Shown: piece by piece, positions 33,543 to 42,992 of the stretch
Layout: each line of letters begins with the position of its first letter
Numbering within the stretch: the stretch's first letter is position 1
Origin: an uncultured bacterium
GTDB lineage: Bacteria; Cyanobacteriota; Vampirovibrionia; Gastranaerophilales; Gastranaerophilaceae
Direction of reading: 5' to 3'
Length of the DNA: 64,000 nt
Assembly: GCA_949300515.1 (NCBI GenBank)
Contig: CASGEP010000014.1
Location: 1 to 64,000, forward strand
The notes under the pieces: model-generated
Databases searched by the model: none
What the model saw: only the letters and a program-made list of their open reading frames with translations
What the model was told of the DNA's origin: nothing
Position numbers and translations under genes: made by a program

Positions 33543-33866
33543 ATGAGTAATGCCAAAGATATAAGCGATGCAACTTTTGAAGCGGAAGTTCTAAAAAGCG
33601 AAAGTCTTACACTGGTTGATTTCTGGGCACCATGGTGCGGTCCGTGCAGAAAAATGGGTCCGCTTTTGGATGAAATTGCCTCGGAATTTGAAGGCAAACT
33701 GAAAGTTGTAAAAATTAACACGGATGAAAACCTCAAAACCGCAAAAGAATATCAAATAAGCGGTCTGCCGAGCCTCTTACTCTTTAAAAACGGCGAAGCA
33801 AAAGAGATTATGGTAGGATTAATGCCAAAATCTTCAATCATATCAAACATTGAAAAACTTTTATAA
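33543..33866 (+). CDS. trxA: Thioredoxin
   Basis: A 107-residue classical thioredoxin with the active site Trp-Cys-Gly-Pro-Cys (about residues 30-34), the buried Asp in LVDFWAPW and the cis-Pro in GLPSLLLF. It reduces protein disulfides with electrons from thioredoxin reductase. AAGGAG lies 10 bases before ATG 33543. Single gene, followed by a strong hairpin. Confidence 0.95.
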   Translation: MSNAKDISDATFEAEVLKSESLTLVDFWAPWCGPCRKMGPLLDEIASEFEGKLKVVKINTDENLKTAKEYQISGLPSLLLFKNGEAKEIMVGLMPKSSIISNIEKLL

Positions 33867-33900
33867 AAAATAACGCCTCCAAAATGGAGGCGTTAATATT
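33866..33900. terminator. Bidirectional terminator, trxA and phosphohexomutase genes
   Basis: A perfect 9-bp stem (33872-33880 with 33886-33894, loop of 5) lies between two converging genes. On the minus strand it is followed by ATTTTTTATA; on the plus strand by a weaker AT-rich tail. Confidence 0.8.
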
Positions 33901-33904
33901 AATA

Positions 33905-36133
33905 TTATTTCAAAAACGTATTTTTGTAGTTTGGAATTTTAAACTCCCTTTTATCTTCATCTTCTCTTGCGAATTTTTCATAGACTTTAAGCGATTTTTC
34001 CTTAACCGTGTTAACATAATCTTCGCTCAGATATTTTTTGTATTCATTGCTCAACTCGCCGCTGTAGTTTCCGAGAGTTTTTGCAAATACAAAGAGTTCA
34101 TCTCTGTCTGCGCCGCCCGCGTAGGCTTTTGTCTTAGCATCCGTTCCCGAGGGGCGTATTTCAACAAACTTGTCGCTAAAGTCAAAATAAGTGCCGTCGC
34201 CGACAAATTTTACGTCGAGCAGGTTTGAAAAATCGAGATTTTTAAACACTGAAGATAAAATATCTTTTATATTTTCAAGAGTGATTTTATTTTCATATTT
34301 TGCAATTGCAAGCGCAAGGAAAAATAAATCGTTTTTAGTCCTTAGCCCTTCGCCTGCTTTTTTTGCTTCTTTCAGCTTATCAATATTAGGCTCCGACTCG
34401 TTGTAGTAGGCAATATCCTCTCTTACGTCAAATTTTGCAATGATATTATTTTTATCATACACACGCCCTAAGTGCTTCCACAGCGGAACATCCAAACTTG
34501 CAACAAGCGCCGATGTGATAATAATTGCCTCTGTAGCGCTTTTTTCTCTCATAGCAAGTGCACATCTTCCGTTTAGCGACTTTATGATATCTTGTGCACC
34601 GACAATCATGCCGCCTGACTCCTCCCCGCCTAAAATCATTCTGGGCGAATTTCCAAGCGAGATGGTTTTGCCGAAAATATCTTTTATTTTAATATCTTTT
34701 ACGCCCTGTTCAATTTGATATTCAATCTTTTTGGCGGCGTTTGCAATTTCTTTAAACCCGACAGGGGTGTTAATAACCTCGATATTGTTATTTTTTGCCC
34801 ACTCGTCCCAGGTTTTTGAACTTGCCGTTGTTTTTATGATAAACCTTTTGTGCTCATCAAAACTGCCGTTTTCTTTCAGCATTTGAGTCCAAAAATCCAT
34901 AATCATCAAAAATGCCTGATTGGCGCTGAAAACACATAAAACCCGCGTATCATCAAGCCTTACCGTGTCCACACCCGCTGCCTTTATGGCATTTTCATTT
35001 TTAATATCATCAACCTGAACAACGCTCAGTCTGTCATGGTCCGGATCGGTCACAAGGCAAACTGTGTCTGTCGGGTAGTTTTTCAGCTTTTCATCATATT
35101 TTAGCGTTTCAATGACGGGGAAATACTCCCTGCTGTTTTTATCCTTTGCAACAACCGTAATATCAAGCGACCAGTCGTAGAATTTTCCGTCTTTTATGTC
35201 TTTTCCGATAGAGTGAAAGAACGGATCCTCCTGCGTATTCAGCCAGTCAAAATTCTTTTGCACGCCAAGCTGCTCCAGAATTTTGCTCAGTGTATTGTAA
35301 GCCGCGCCGCCGACCGCATCAATTACGATTTTTTTATCAAAATTTTTGATAAGTTCTATATTTTTATCATTAGCAACGCCGTTTTTTAAATATTCAACAT
35401 ACAAATCTATGCCATTATTCAGCTTTTGCATTGTTTTTTCGTCAATTAAATCGTTTTTTGAAGCTTCGAATTGAATTTTATACTCGCCTTTTTCATCAAC
35501 CGTTTTTAAAATTTGCTCAATTTTATTAACAAACTCCATGCTCTCATCCGGCAAAAACTGCGAACCCTGATTATTTAAGTCTTTTGTCGCATTTTTAACA
35601 CTTATGCCATGCGAGCTTGTAATGTATTCGGCGCCGACCAAATCGAGCTTAAAAGCCAGAAACGAAGCAAGCCAGATTGGTATTGTCCTGCGCTCGGTCG
35701 GGGTCAGCGTTCTTATGCCGAGTGCGCTCTGGATACGCGCGATAATATCAAGATAAATTTTTGAATTATATCTTACCTCGCAGCCCACAAGCTTAACAAG
35801 CTCGTCGTTCGGATATTTTTCTTTCAGCACGAGAGCTTTTGCAAGTGTGGCAAGAGTTATACCTATTGTATTAATAGGAAACCTTGTATCATGCGGATAC
35901 AAGACGTTTTGAGGCCCTCTGATACCTGCGGTTGAAACCATTGCTTCTTTTTTATAGGAGTCAAACCATTTTTTAAGCTCCAGCTTTTCAACTAATTCTT
36001 TCGTAAGAGTAAAAGTAAATTTATTTTCGTTGGTATAATCAAAAATTTTATCCTGTTTTACACTTTCAGGCGTGTTATTTTCAACGCCGTCAAGCAGCAT
36101 TTTCTCCAATTGAGACGGGTTATCTTTGCTCAT
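33905..36133 (-). CDS. Large phosphoglucomutase/phosphomannomutase-like protein
   Basis: A 742-residue alpha-D-phosphohexomutase family protein, well above the usual 450-600. The sugar-binding loop GGEESGG (about residue 510), the metal loop DPDHDR (about 350) and the phosphate loop RPSGTDAK (about 690) are intact. The catalytic loop reads Thr-Ser-Ser-His-Gly (about 175) instead of the usual T-A-S-H-N-P; the phospho-serine is kept but the Asn-Pro after His is not. It probably interconverts sugar 1- and 6-phosphates for glycogen or cell wall use, but the changed loop leaves specificity and even activity open. Single gene. Confidence 0.82.
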   Translation of the reverse strand: MSKDNPSQLEKMLLDGVENNTPESVKQDKIFDYTNENKFTFTLTKELVEKLELKKWFDSYKKEAMVSTAGIRGPQNVLYPHDTRFPINTIGITLATLAKALVLKEKYPNDELVKLVGCEVRYNSKIYLDIIARIQSALGIRTLTPTERRTIPIWLASFLAFKLDLVGAEYITSSHGISVKNATKDLNNQGSQFLPDESMEFVNKIEQILKTVDEKGEYKIQFEASKNDLIDEKTMQKLNNGIDLYVEYLKNGVANDKNIELIKNFDKKIVIDAVGGAAYNTLSKILEQLGVQKNFDWLNTQEDPFFHSIGKDIKDGKFYDWSLDITVVAKDKNSREYFPVIETLKYDEKLKNYPTDTVCLVTDPDHDRLSVVQVDDIKNENAIKAAGVDTVRLDDTRVLCVFSANQAFLMIMDFWTQMLKENGSFDEHKRFIIKTTASSKTWDEWAKNNNIEVINTPVGFKEIANAAKKIEYQIEQGVKDIKIKDIFGKTISLGNSPRMILGGEESGGMIVGAQDIIKSLNGRCALAMREKSATEAIIITSALVASLDVPLWKHLGRVYDKNNIIAKFDVREDIAYYNESEPNIDKLKEAKKAGEGLRTKNDLFFLALAIAKYENKITLENIKDILSSVFKNLDFSNLLDVKFVGDGTYFDFSDKFVEIRPSGTDAKTKAYAGGADRDELFVFAKTLGNYSGELSNEYKKYLSEDYVNTVKEKSLKVYEKFAREDEDKREFKIPNYKNTFLK

Positions 36134-36192
36134 GTGTTGTCCTTCCGTACTAGTATTGTATCGGAATTATTTTAACACAAAAAATATAATTT

Positions 36193-38520
36193 TTAAGCCT
36201 TAGCGCTCTTTTGCTGCTTCTTTTTTTCTTCATCCAGCACTTTTTGTGAAATTGTCTTTTTACCCGTTAATTTGGACATAAGACGGAAATATTTGCCCCA
36301 GAAGTCATTACGTTCAAGATTGTGTCTGTCATGTTCTATAATCTCGTCGCGGGTCAACTTCCTTGTCGGAACTCCGATTGACTTACGTATCAGATTTTCG
36401 TTTGTAAATTCTGTTGCGGCAGCCACGAGTCCCGCACCCAAAAGACTTCCATGGTAAGCCTTTTCAAATACCGTATTAAACAAATTCATAAGCAGTGAAT
36501 TAAAGAAGAAATTAGAAACCTTGTGCATAACTCTTTCTTTTGCAACGGTATTTGCACCTTCTATATCCTCGCCATGAGAAGTTATAAGCACTTCATTCCT
36601 GTAGTCGTTTACAAAGAAATAGCTGGCAATGAGCGTTACAAGAGGTCTTGAAATCGCAGCGAGGGATGAGTTTTTATAGGTCGATTTTCCGGTTTTATTT
36701 TCGGCACCCATAATGACTTTTCTCTTTATAAATTCCTCAAGCTCGGCATTTGTCATCTTGCCCGATTCGACTTTTTTATAGGCTTTATCAAACACTTTGT
36801 AAAGGCTTGTTAAATCCTCGGGAGTAACATTCGGGCTGACTTTGTTCTGCTGCTTGCCAAGCACGCCTTTTAGTATTCTTACGGGGAAATTTATTGCATT
36901 AGAAACAAAGACAAAAGGGTACGTAAGCGTCCTAAAGACCGGAGCGGCGATTTTTTTATCGACCTGACCCAATTTAACGAACTCAACTTCTTTTCCGTCA
37001 ATGTTTTTGATTTTTCTTGTATATTTTTCGCTATCCGAAAGTGCATCTCTGAACTTTTGCGCATATTGGTGCATATTGTACTCATTGTCGATTTTATCCA
37101 ATATTTTTGTTATTTTATCGTACTCGACTTCAAAATCTTTTTTCGTAATCATGCCGTATGCATCGTTAAGCCCTTCTTTTATGCATTCAAGGAAGCTATC
37201 GAAGTTTTTATTTTGACCGCGAAGGAAATACACGCCCAAACTCGTACCAAAGAGCACCCCTGCAACCTTCAGGACATTTTTTAAATTTAGAGCACTCTGT
37301 GTTTCGCCGTTTTTATCTTCATGTTCTGCGGCACCAAAGCCGACACCTTTAGAGTTTTCTTTCGGTTTCGCACTAAATGCGCCGAATACGCTCGGCATTG
37401 AGCCGAGTATATTTTCTCCTGCGGCATTTTTATTTTGCGCGGGAGCGTCATTTTTCTTATCTTTATCTTTGTTTTTGGGTTTATGATAAGCATAGTCGCG
37501 GGCTTCCTCCGGAGTGAGCGGATGAAGCGGCATGTGATTTAAAAGTCTTGATAAAATCTCCGAAACAAGGGCGGTGCCCGAAATCGTAACAAGTGCAACA
37601 TATTTGTTTGAATTTACGTATTTTGAAAGCGTACCGAGAGAAAGGAAAGTCATGGCAGCACTCATCAAAATTCTTGACGACTCTTGTTTAAAGCGCTTTT
37701 TCTGAGATTTTCTTGCAAGAGTGTCATTATCGTTTTGCATTCTTGAAATGTTATAAAAATCTATACCCGCCATGGTGGAGCTTACAAGACCCGTGCAAAT
37801 ACGGTTAACGGTGCGCTCATCAGCCGTTTTATAGTTCCCCTTAACGCTGCTTGTCGCATGTACTATGTTATTTAAGACATTCTCCGGAGTATCGGCGGGC
37901 ATCTTTGCACCCAGAGCCGAAGCTGCCGTTTCAAGTCCCGCTGTTTTCAATTTTGAAAGCGCTCTGTCGTCCTTTGCAATATCGCTCATTGTACCTTGTA
38001 AAATACAAAAGAGTTCTTCCGCTTTTTTTACGTCCGCTCTTTTTTGAAGAACGGGCGAATTTAGAACATTTTGGGCAAAATTTGAAAGCGAGGGCAGACT
38101 TTTTGCCTTAGCCGCCCCTCTTAAAATCCAGCTGCTAAGGTCAAGCCACAAATCTTTAAAGGGATATGTCGCGCTTTTGAAAAGCTTTGGTAAAATTCCG
38201 TCGTCAACAAATGTTACTTTTCCCGCATCGTCAACTATAAGCCTGCTTTTTGCATTTAATTTGCGGTAAGTATCGAGTAAATCACTCTCCATTTTTGAAA
38301 ACTCACCGCCGAATATTTCATCAAGTTTTAATTTTCGTGCGCCGTAATCACTGAAACTTACCGTATCTCTGGTAAGCTTTGAAAATAAATCCGAACCCTT
38401 AAAAGAAACATCAGAGCCTTTGTTATTTTGGGGATAAAAACCCGACCCGTCGTTTTCTCTGCATAATCCACGGTCACTGTAAACTATTCCCGTATTCACT
38501 TTTTTTACTTTAAGGTTCAT
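36193..38520 (-). CDS. Large protein of unknown function with membrane segments
   Basis: A 775-residue protein that I do not recognise. The N-terminal 45 residues are polar with an Asp-Val-Ser-Phe-Lys-Gly motif that I recall at the N-terminus of other Melainabacteria proteins. Then come helical segments, hydrophobic stretches near residues 285-340 and 420-440, a lysine/proline-rich disordered linker (about 345-395), and a second half with further hydrophobic stretches (about 530-550 and 630-720). The C-terminus is lysine-rich. No signal peptide. The repeated appearance of similar segments in both halves hints at internal duplication. Single gene with no informative neighbours. Confidence 0.75.
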   Translation of the reverse strand: MNLKVKKVNTGIVYSDRGLCRENDGSGFYPQNNKGSDVSFKGSDLFSKLTRDTVSFSDYGARKLKLDEIFGGEFSKMESDLLDTYRKLNAKSRLIVDDAGKVTFVDDGILPKLFKSATYPFKDLWLDLSSWILRGAAKAKSLPSLSNFAQNVLNSPVLQKRADVKKAEELFCILQGTMSDIAKDDRALSKLKTAGLETAASALGAKMPADTPENVLNNIVHATSSVKGNYKTADERTVNRICTGLVSSTMAGIDFYNISRMQNDNDTLARKSQKKRFKQESSRILMSAAMTFLSLGTLSKYVNSNKYVALVTISGTALVSEILSRLLNHMPLHPLTPEEARDYAYHKPKNKDKDKKNDAPAQNKNAAGENILGSMPSVFGAFSAKPKENSKGVGFGAAEHEDKNGETQSALNLKNVLKVAGVLFGTSLGVYFLRGQNKNFDSFLECIKEGLNDAYGMITKKDFEVEYDKITKILDKIDNEYNMHQYAQKFRDALSDSEKYTRKIKNIDGKEVEFVKLGQVDKKIAAPVFRTLTYPFVFVSNAINFPVRILKGVLGKQQNKVSPNVTPEDLTSLYKVFDKAYKKVESGKMTNAELEEFIKRKVIMGAENKTGKSTYKNSSLAAISRPLVTLIASYFFVNDYRNEVLITSHGEDIEGANTVAKERVMHKVSNFFFNSLLMNLFNTVFEKAYHGSLLGAGLVAAATEFTNENLIRKSIGVPTRKLTRDEIIEHDRHNLERNDFWGKYFRLMSKLTGKKTISQKVLDEEKKKQQKSAKA

Positions 38521-38706
38521 TTTTACCTGTAAGAATTATTTCACACTCTATGCTCTTAAAACAAGTATTTGTAAAGTAATTTTATAAATTTATTCTCATC
38601 TTCGGCTCTACAAAACTCATAAAATGCAAAATTTGCTATTTTGTTACGAAATTTGTATTTTTGTTAAATATTTGTCATATGCCCGTAAATAAATTATCCT
38701 GTAAAT

Positions 38707-40260
38707 ATGGATACTAACGGGAAAATTGTACTTGTAGACGACGAGGTAATGGTTACAAAAACTCTCTCAACCCTTTTAAAGCTTGAAGGGTTAAGGGATA
38801 CTGCGACTTTTAACAACCCGAAAGATGCCCTTGAATATCTCAAGGATAATCCGTGCGAACTTATAATTTCAGATTTCATCATGCCCGAAATGGACGGAAT
38901 TGAATTTCTCTCAAAAGCAAAAGAGCTTCCGCTGCAGGCAGAAACAACCCAGATGCTTCTTACGGGCTATGCCGACAAGGAAAATGCAATAAAGGCGATA
39001 AATGAAGTAGGGATATTTAAGTACGTTGAAAAGCCCTGGAATAACGACGATTTAATTTTAAATATAAAAAACGCAATAGAGCGGACGAATTTAAAAAGGG
39101 CGCTCAGAGAAAAAATCATCCAGCTTAAAAAAGCAAACTCCGAACTTGAGGAGTATTCAAAAAATCTTGAAAGCCTTGTGCAAAAACGAACAAAAGAGCT
39201 CTGGGAGAGCAGGGAAAAGTTAAACGCCATATTTACAAACTGCGCGGACGGGATTGTAACCTTTAAAAAAGATAACAGGCTTGTTTCGCTAAATCAGGCA
39301 GCATGCAAACTCTTTGGGCTGGAAGAAAAAAATCTTTTAAACAAAAACTTCTTTGAGCTTATTATTAACGAAAAAAATCAAAAAATCCAAAGCCCCGCAA
39401 AACAGGACGAACCGCTTTTCTTAAGGGATTTTAGCCTGATAAACTATGAAAAAGATATCAAAATACCCGTAGAAATAAGCCTTGCAAAGATAGAAAACGG
39501 CTCGGACTCTTTTGTGGTCGGAGTTTTAAGGGATGTTTCCTATCAGAGAGAAAACGAAAGGCTGCGCGATGACTTTATCGCAACGCTTACTCACGATTTA
39601 AGAACTCCGCTCCTTGCGGCGATAAGCGGTCTTGAGTTTATTTTAAACGGAACTCTTGGGGAAACCACGCAAAAACAAAAAGAGCTGCTTGAAGCAATGA
39701 AAAAAAGCAACGAGGACATGCTCGGCTTAACAAATGCGCTGCTTGAAGTATACAGATACGAAGCGGGCAAAATATTCCTGTGTAAAACAAGATTTCCCGT
39801 ATACAAACTTGTAAAAGACTGCGTAAAAGAGCTTGATATTTTATTTAAACAGAACAACAGCAGTATAGAAATTGAATGCAAAAATGAAGGCATGGAAATA
39901 AATGCCGACAAAAACGAAATAAGAAGGGTGATTTTAAATTTATTGGGCAACGCCATAAAGCATGGCGGAGAAAATACAAAAATAAAAGTTTTTATCCAAA
40001 AAGCGGACAAAGACCTTATTTTAAGCGTTGAGGACAACGGAGCCGGACTTGATGAAGAAGACCAAAAGAAACTCTTTAAGAGATTTTCTCAGGGAACAAG
40101 CAAAAAACGCTCCTGCTCGACGGGTCTGGGGCTTTATCTGTCAAGAAGGATAGTTGAGGCGCACAACGGCACAATCTGGGTTGAGAGCAAATTAAACAAA
40201 GGCTCAAAGTTCACTTTTTGCCTCAAAAACGCAGCTATTGAAAGCAAGGTATTACTATGA
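38707..40260 (+). CDS. Hybrid sensor: receiver, PAS and histidine kinase domains
   Basis: A 517-residue cytoplasmic protein. A receiver domain comes first (about residues 5-120; phospho-acceptor Asp56 in LIISDFIMPEMDG, Lys in the KPW motif), followed by a coiled coil (about 125-165), a PAS domain (about 170-285), HisKA with THDLRTPL (about 298-305) and an ATPase domain with N-box NLLGNAIKHGG, DNGAGLD and GLGLYLSRRIVEAHNG. All kinase residues are intact. A receiver at the front suggests that it is switched by another kinase and passes the signal on. The response regulator gene overlaps its end by 4 bases (ATGA) and is the likely partner. Confidence 0.88.
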   Translation: MDTNGKIVLVDDEVMVTKTLSTLLKLEGLRDTATFNNPKDALEYLKDNPCELIISDFIMPEMDGIEFLSKAKELPLQAETTQMLLTGYADKENAIKAINEVGIFKYVEKPWNNDDLILNIKNAIERTNLKRALREKIIQLKKANSELEEYSKNLESLVQKRTKELWESREKLNAIFTNCADGIVTFKKDNRLVSLNQAACKLFGLEEKNLLNKNFFELIINEKNQKIQSPAKQDEPLFLRDFSLINYEKDIKIPVEISLAKIENGSDSFVVGVLRDVSYQRENERLRDDFIATLTHDLRTPLLAAISGLEFILNGTLGETTQKQKELLEAMKKSNEDMLGLTNALLEVYRYEAGKIFLCKTRFPVYKLVKDCVKELDILFKQNNSSIEIECKNEGMEINADKNEIRRVILNLLGNAIKHGGENTKIKVFIQKADKDLILSVEDNGAGLDEEDQKKLFKRFSQGTSKKRSCSTGLGLYLSRRIVEAHNGTIWVESKLNKGSKFTFCLKNAAIESKVLL

Positions 40261-40922
40261 GCGATAACAAAATTAAAATTCTGATAGTTGAAGATCACAT
40301 GGTTGCAAGGATGGGCATTGCAATTATCGTAGAAAATACGGAAAACTTTGAACTTGCGGGACAGGCGCAGGACGGACAGGAGGGAGTTAATCTCGCCTTA
40401 AAACTGAAACCCGACGTAATTTTAATGGACATCGGACTGCCAAAAATTGACGGCATTGAAGCAACAAGAAAAATTAAAGAGGCAGCACCGGACTCGTCCG
40501 TTCTTATGTTTACATCGAGGGATAACAGCGAGGATATTTTTGCCGCACTGAGAGCCGGTGCCGACGGATATATTATGAAAGGCTCGGATGAAAAAACTCT
40601 CAAAAACGCAATTGAAGCGGTAAATCAAAAAGCAGGCTGGCTCGACCCGCAGATTGCGCGAATTGTACTGAGCGGCATAAACGAGCAAAAAGAAAACTCT
40701 CAGGATAAAACAAAAAATACGAACAACAAATACGGGCTCACAAAAAAAGAGCTTGAAGTGCTTTCTTTAATTGTAGACGGTCTTTCAAATCAGGAAATAG
40801 CCCAAAAGCTTGTTGTATCGCTGTCTACAACAAAAGCCCATGTACACAGTATTTTACAAAAACTCTATCTTACGGACAGGACAAAAGCGGCTGTAACCGC
40901 ACTTAAAGAAGGTCTTGTGTAA
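40257..40922 (+). CDS. NarL/FixJ-type response regulator
   Basis: A 221-residue regulator with a receiver domain (about residues 5-120; acidic pocket from VEDH, phospho-acceptor Asp in VILMDIGLP near 60, Lys in MKGS near 110) and a LuxR-type helix-turn-helix (about 155-215, LTKKELEVLSLIVDGLSNQEIAQKL). It starts within the kinase gene, so the two are coupled. Targets are unknown; the linker between domains (about 138-155) is short and Asn/Lys-rich. Confidence 0.93.
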   Translation: MSDNKIKILIVEDHMVARMGIAIIVENTENFELAGQAQDGQEGVNLALKLKPDVILMDIGLPKIDGIEATRKIKEAAPDSSVLMFTSRDNSEDIFAALRAGADGYIMKGSDEKTLKNAIEAVNQKAGWLDPQIARIVLSGINEQKENSQDKTKNTNNKYGLTKKELEVLSLIVDGLSNQEIAQKLVVSLSTTKAHVHSILQKLYLTDRTKAAVTALKEGLV

Positions 40923-40924
40923 TA

Positions 40925-41881
40925 ATGAAAAAATCTCTTTTTGCACTTTTAATTTTCCTGTTTTCAATAGCAGAGTGCGCATATGCACTTGAATTTTTTA
41001 ACAACCCGTTTTCACTGAAAATCAAACAGAAAAACGAGCCTATGGTGCAGACATGGGAAGAATGGCACGAAAAAGCAAAAAACGTTAATCTTGAAGACAG
41101 AGAAACATTTTCATATCAAGCACCTCAAGACAAGGACTTTAAACCGAAACAGCCCCCGCCGAAAAAATTTGCAAAATATAACGTAAGCCCCGGCGAAAAC
41201 GAAACAGACATTTCGCAAATTAAAAATAAAACGGAATTAAGGAGTCAGGGGGTGGTTTCGCCCGATTTTAAATACATGGCTTACGGCGAATATTACTACA
41301 GCGCGCCGTATGATATGGTATCAAGCGAAATATACGTGCAAAAACTCAACAGCGGCTTGACCCGTATGCAAAGAGTGCTTAATACAACAGTGCAAAACAC
41401 TCCGCACATTCCCGCAATCTCAAGCGGTACAAAGGAATTTAGAAAAAATCTGTATACAACGCTCACCATCGTAGACTTTTCAAAAAAATCCGATATGCTC
41501 CTTGTAAAGGAAAAAGTAGGCTCAAGCATTGAAGGAATATTCAGAAATTACGTCTGGGTTTATTATATGAAGGGCGATGAAACAAAATGGAGCGCGGTAA
41601 AATATGATATATTAAACGAAACAATTAAAAATTATTATACCGAAAACTCCGGAGTTGCACTTAATCTTTACAGATGGGATATAAGACCGCTGGGCTTCAG
41701 CAAAGAAAATCCAAATGTTGTTGTGGCGGAAGCCTTTGCCTGGGATAAAGATAAAAAACAAATTTTTCTCGGTTTTTGGGGACTTAACACGGATAACGGC
41801 GAAGTAAGCCTTATCTCAAAAGAGCAAATACCTATTGAAATCAGCGCAAACGGAATAATTGTTAAAGAATATTTACCATGA
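40925..41881 (+). CDS. Secreted protein, unknown function
   Basis: A 318-residue protein with a signal peptide (residues 1-21, cleavage near Ala-Tyr-Ala-Leu), a proline/lysine-rich stretch (about 60-80) and a beta-rich domain (about 110-318) with Tyr-rich strands. No family recognised. It begins 2 bases after the response regulator stop and so belongs to the kinase-regulator operon. It may be an envelope component monitored by, or affected by, that system; this is inference from position only. Confidence 0.75.
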   Translation: MKKSLFALLIFLFSIAECAYALEFFNNPFSLKIKQKNEPMVQTWEEWHEKAKNVNLEDRETFSYQAPQDKDFKPKQPPPKKFAKYNVSPGENETDISQIKNKTELRSQGVVSPDFKYMAYGEYYYSAPYDMVSSEIYVQKLNSGLTRMQRVLNTTVQNTPHIPAISSGTKEFRKNLYTTLTIVDFSKKSDMLLVKEKVGSSIEGIFRNYVWVYYMKGDETKWSAVKYDILNETIKNYYTENSGVALNLYRWDIRPLGFSKENPNVVVAEAFAWDKDKKQIFLGFWGLNTDNGEVSLISKEQIPIEISANGIIVKEYLP

Positions 41882-41943
41882 CCCCTGTTGAAAAACGAAA
41901 AAATGTGCTATAATTATAGTAGTTGGAGGACAAGCGGTAAGAT

Positions 41944-42342
41944 ATGATTGACGTTAAAAATTACGCATTTCTGGGACAAAGAAGTCAAGAAAAGAAAATC
42001 GAGAACTTAAAAAAGGAAAACTACAGCAGGATTTACGCTCATGAAGCAGCGCACAAAAATGCTGCGGGTTCACTTGGCGGACCGATTGTCATTGAATACT
42101 CCCCCCAAGGAATCCCCATTGGCGGACATGTTAATATCAGAATTCCGTCGCTAAACAGAGAAAATCCTGACGAAACAATTTCTCAAGCTAAACAAATCAA
42201 AAGAGCGGCACTTGCGCCGGTTACTGATTTGTCAGACGCCGATTTAAACGTTGCAAGACAAGCAGAAGCACTTCTGAGCGAAGCTCAGGACTACAAAAGG
42301 GATATGTCGCAAAACGGCGAAACTCTTGATATTGTCGGCTAG
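41944..42342 (+). CDS. SprA-related putative metalloprotease-like protein
   Basis: A 132-residue protein resembling the SprA-related family (PF12118). It has the zinc-protease-like motif His-Glu-Ala-Ala-His (about residues 33-37), followed by GSLGGP, then GGHVNI and the NPDETISQAKQIKRAALAP segment that marks the family. Catalysis is not proven for this family. The start 41944 is supported by GGAGG 12 bases upstream and a TATAAT -10. It ends with a 4-base overlap with the convergent tsaB. Confidence 0.75.
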   Translation: MIDVKNYAFLGQRSQEKKIENLKKENYSRIYAHEAAHKNAAGSLGGPIVIEYSPQGIPIGGHVNIRIPSLNRENPDETISQAKQIKRAALAPVTDLSDADLNVARQAEALLSEAQDYKRDMSQNGETLDIVG

Positions 42343-42992
42343 CCTTTTGTAAAAACAGGCGGAGTCTGAATGTAGTTAGCCTTCAACTTTGTGTGCGAGA
42401 AATCGCATACAATGTCTTTTGAGCTGTTTATTTTTTCTAAACCCAGATTGTACATCACCTCTGCCAGGGGGTAGTTTTGATCTTCATAATTAATAAACCT
42501 TGCCCCATCATGGCAGGAAAAGTCTTTATATACGTTTGAATCGCATACAACATCATAATCACGGATTAAATCCGCCAAATTATCTTTTAAAACAAGTTTT
42601 ATTTCGCTGCCGTCATAAAAATAATACATTCCCCGCCTTGCATCAAGCACAACACAGGGGGTTTTTACACCGTGTTTTAAAGCGGCATTTTTTAATATCT
42701 CGCATGAGTTTAATCTCACAACGGGCAAATCAAGCTCAAGTGCCATGACTTTTGCTACACTTAAAGCCGCCCGAATACCCGTAAAGCTTCCGGGGCCACA
42801 GTTTGTAACTATTGCATTTACGTCTTTGGGGGTGATTTTTGCTCTTTTCAGGATTTCTTTAATTTTTGGCAAAAGGTAGGCGCTGTGATAGTTTTTCTCG
42901 TCCGAATTTATTTGAATTTGTTCAAAAAACCCGTCAAACCCCAGAGCTATGTACGTTTTATCAAGAGATGTATCAAAGCATAATATCTTCAT
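42339..42992 (-). CDS. tsaB: tRNA threonylcarbamoyladenosine synthesis protein TsaB
   Basis: A 217-residue ASKHA-fold protein that partners TsaD in making t6A37 in tRNAs decoding ANN codons. The opening MKILCFDTSLDKTYIALG and the segment IVTNCGPGSFTGIRAALSVAK (about residues 62-82) are typical. It overlaps tsaE by 4 bases; tsaD is elsewhere. Confidence 0.92.
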   Translation of the reverse strand: MKILCFDTSLDKTYIALGFDGFFEQIQINSDEKNYHSAYLLPKIKEILKRAKITPKDVNAIVTNCGPGSFTGIRAALSVAKVMALELDLPVVRLNSCEILKNAALKHGVKTPCVVLDARRGMYYFYDGSEIKLVLKDNLADLIRDYDVVCDSNVYKDFSCHDGARFINYEDQNYPLAEVMYNLGLEKINSSKDIVCDFSHTKLKANYIQTPPVFTKG

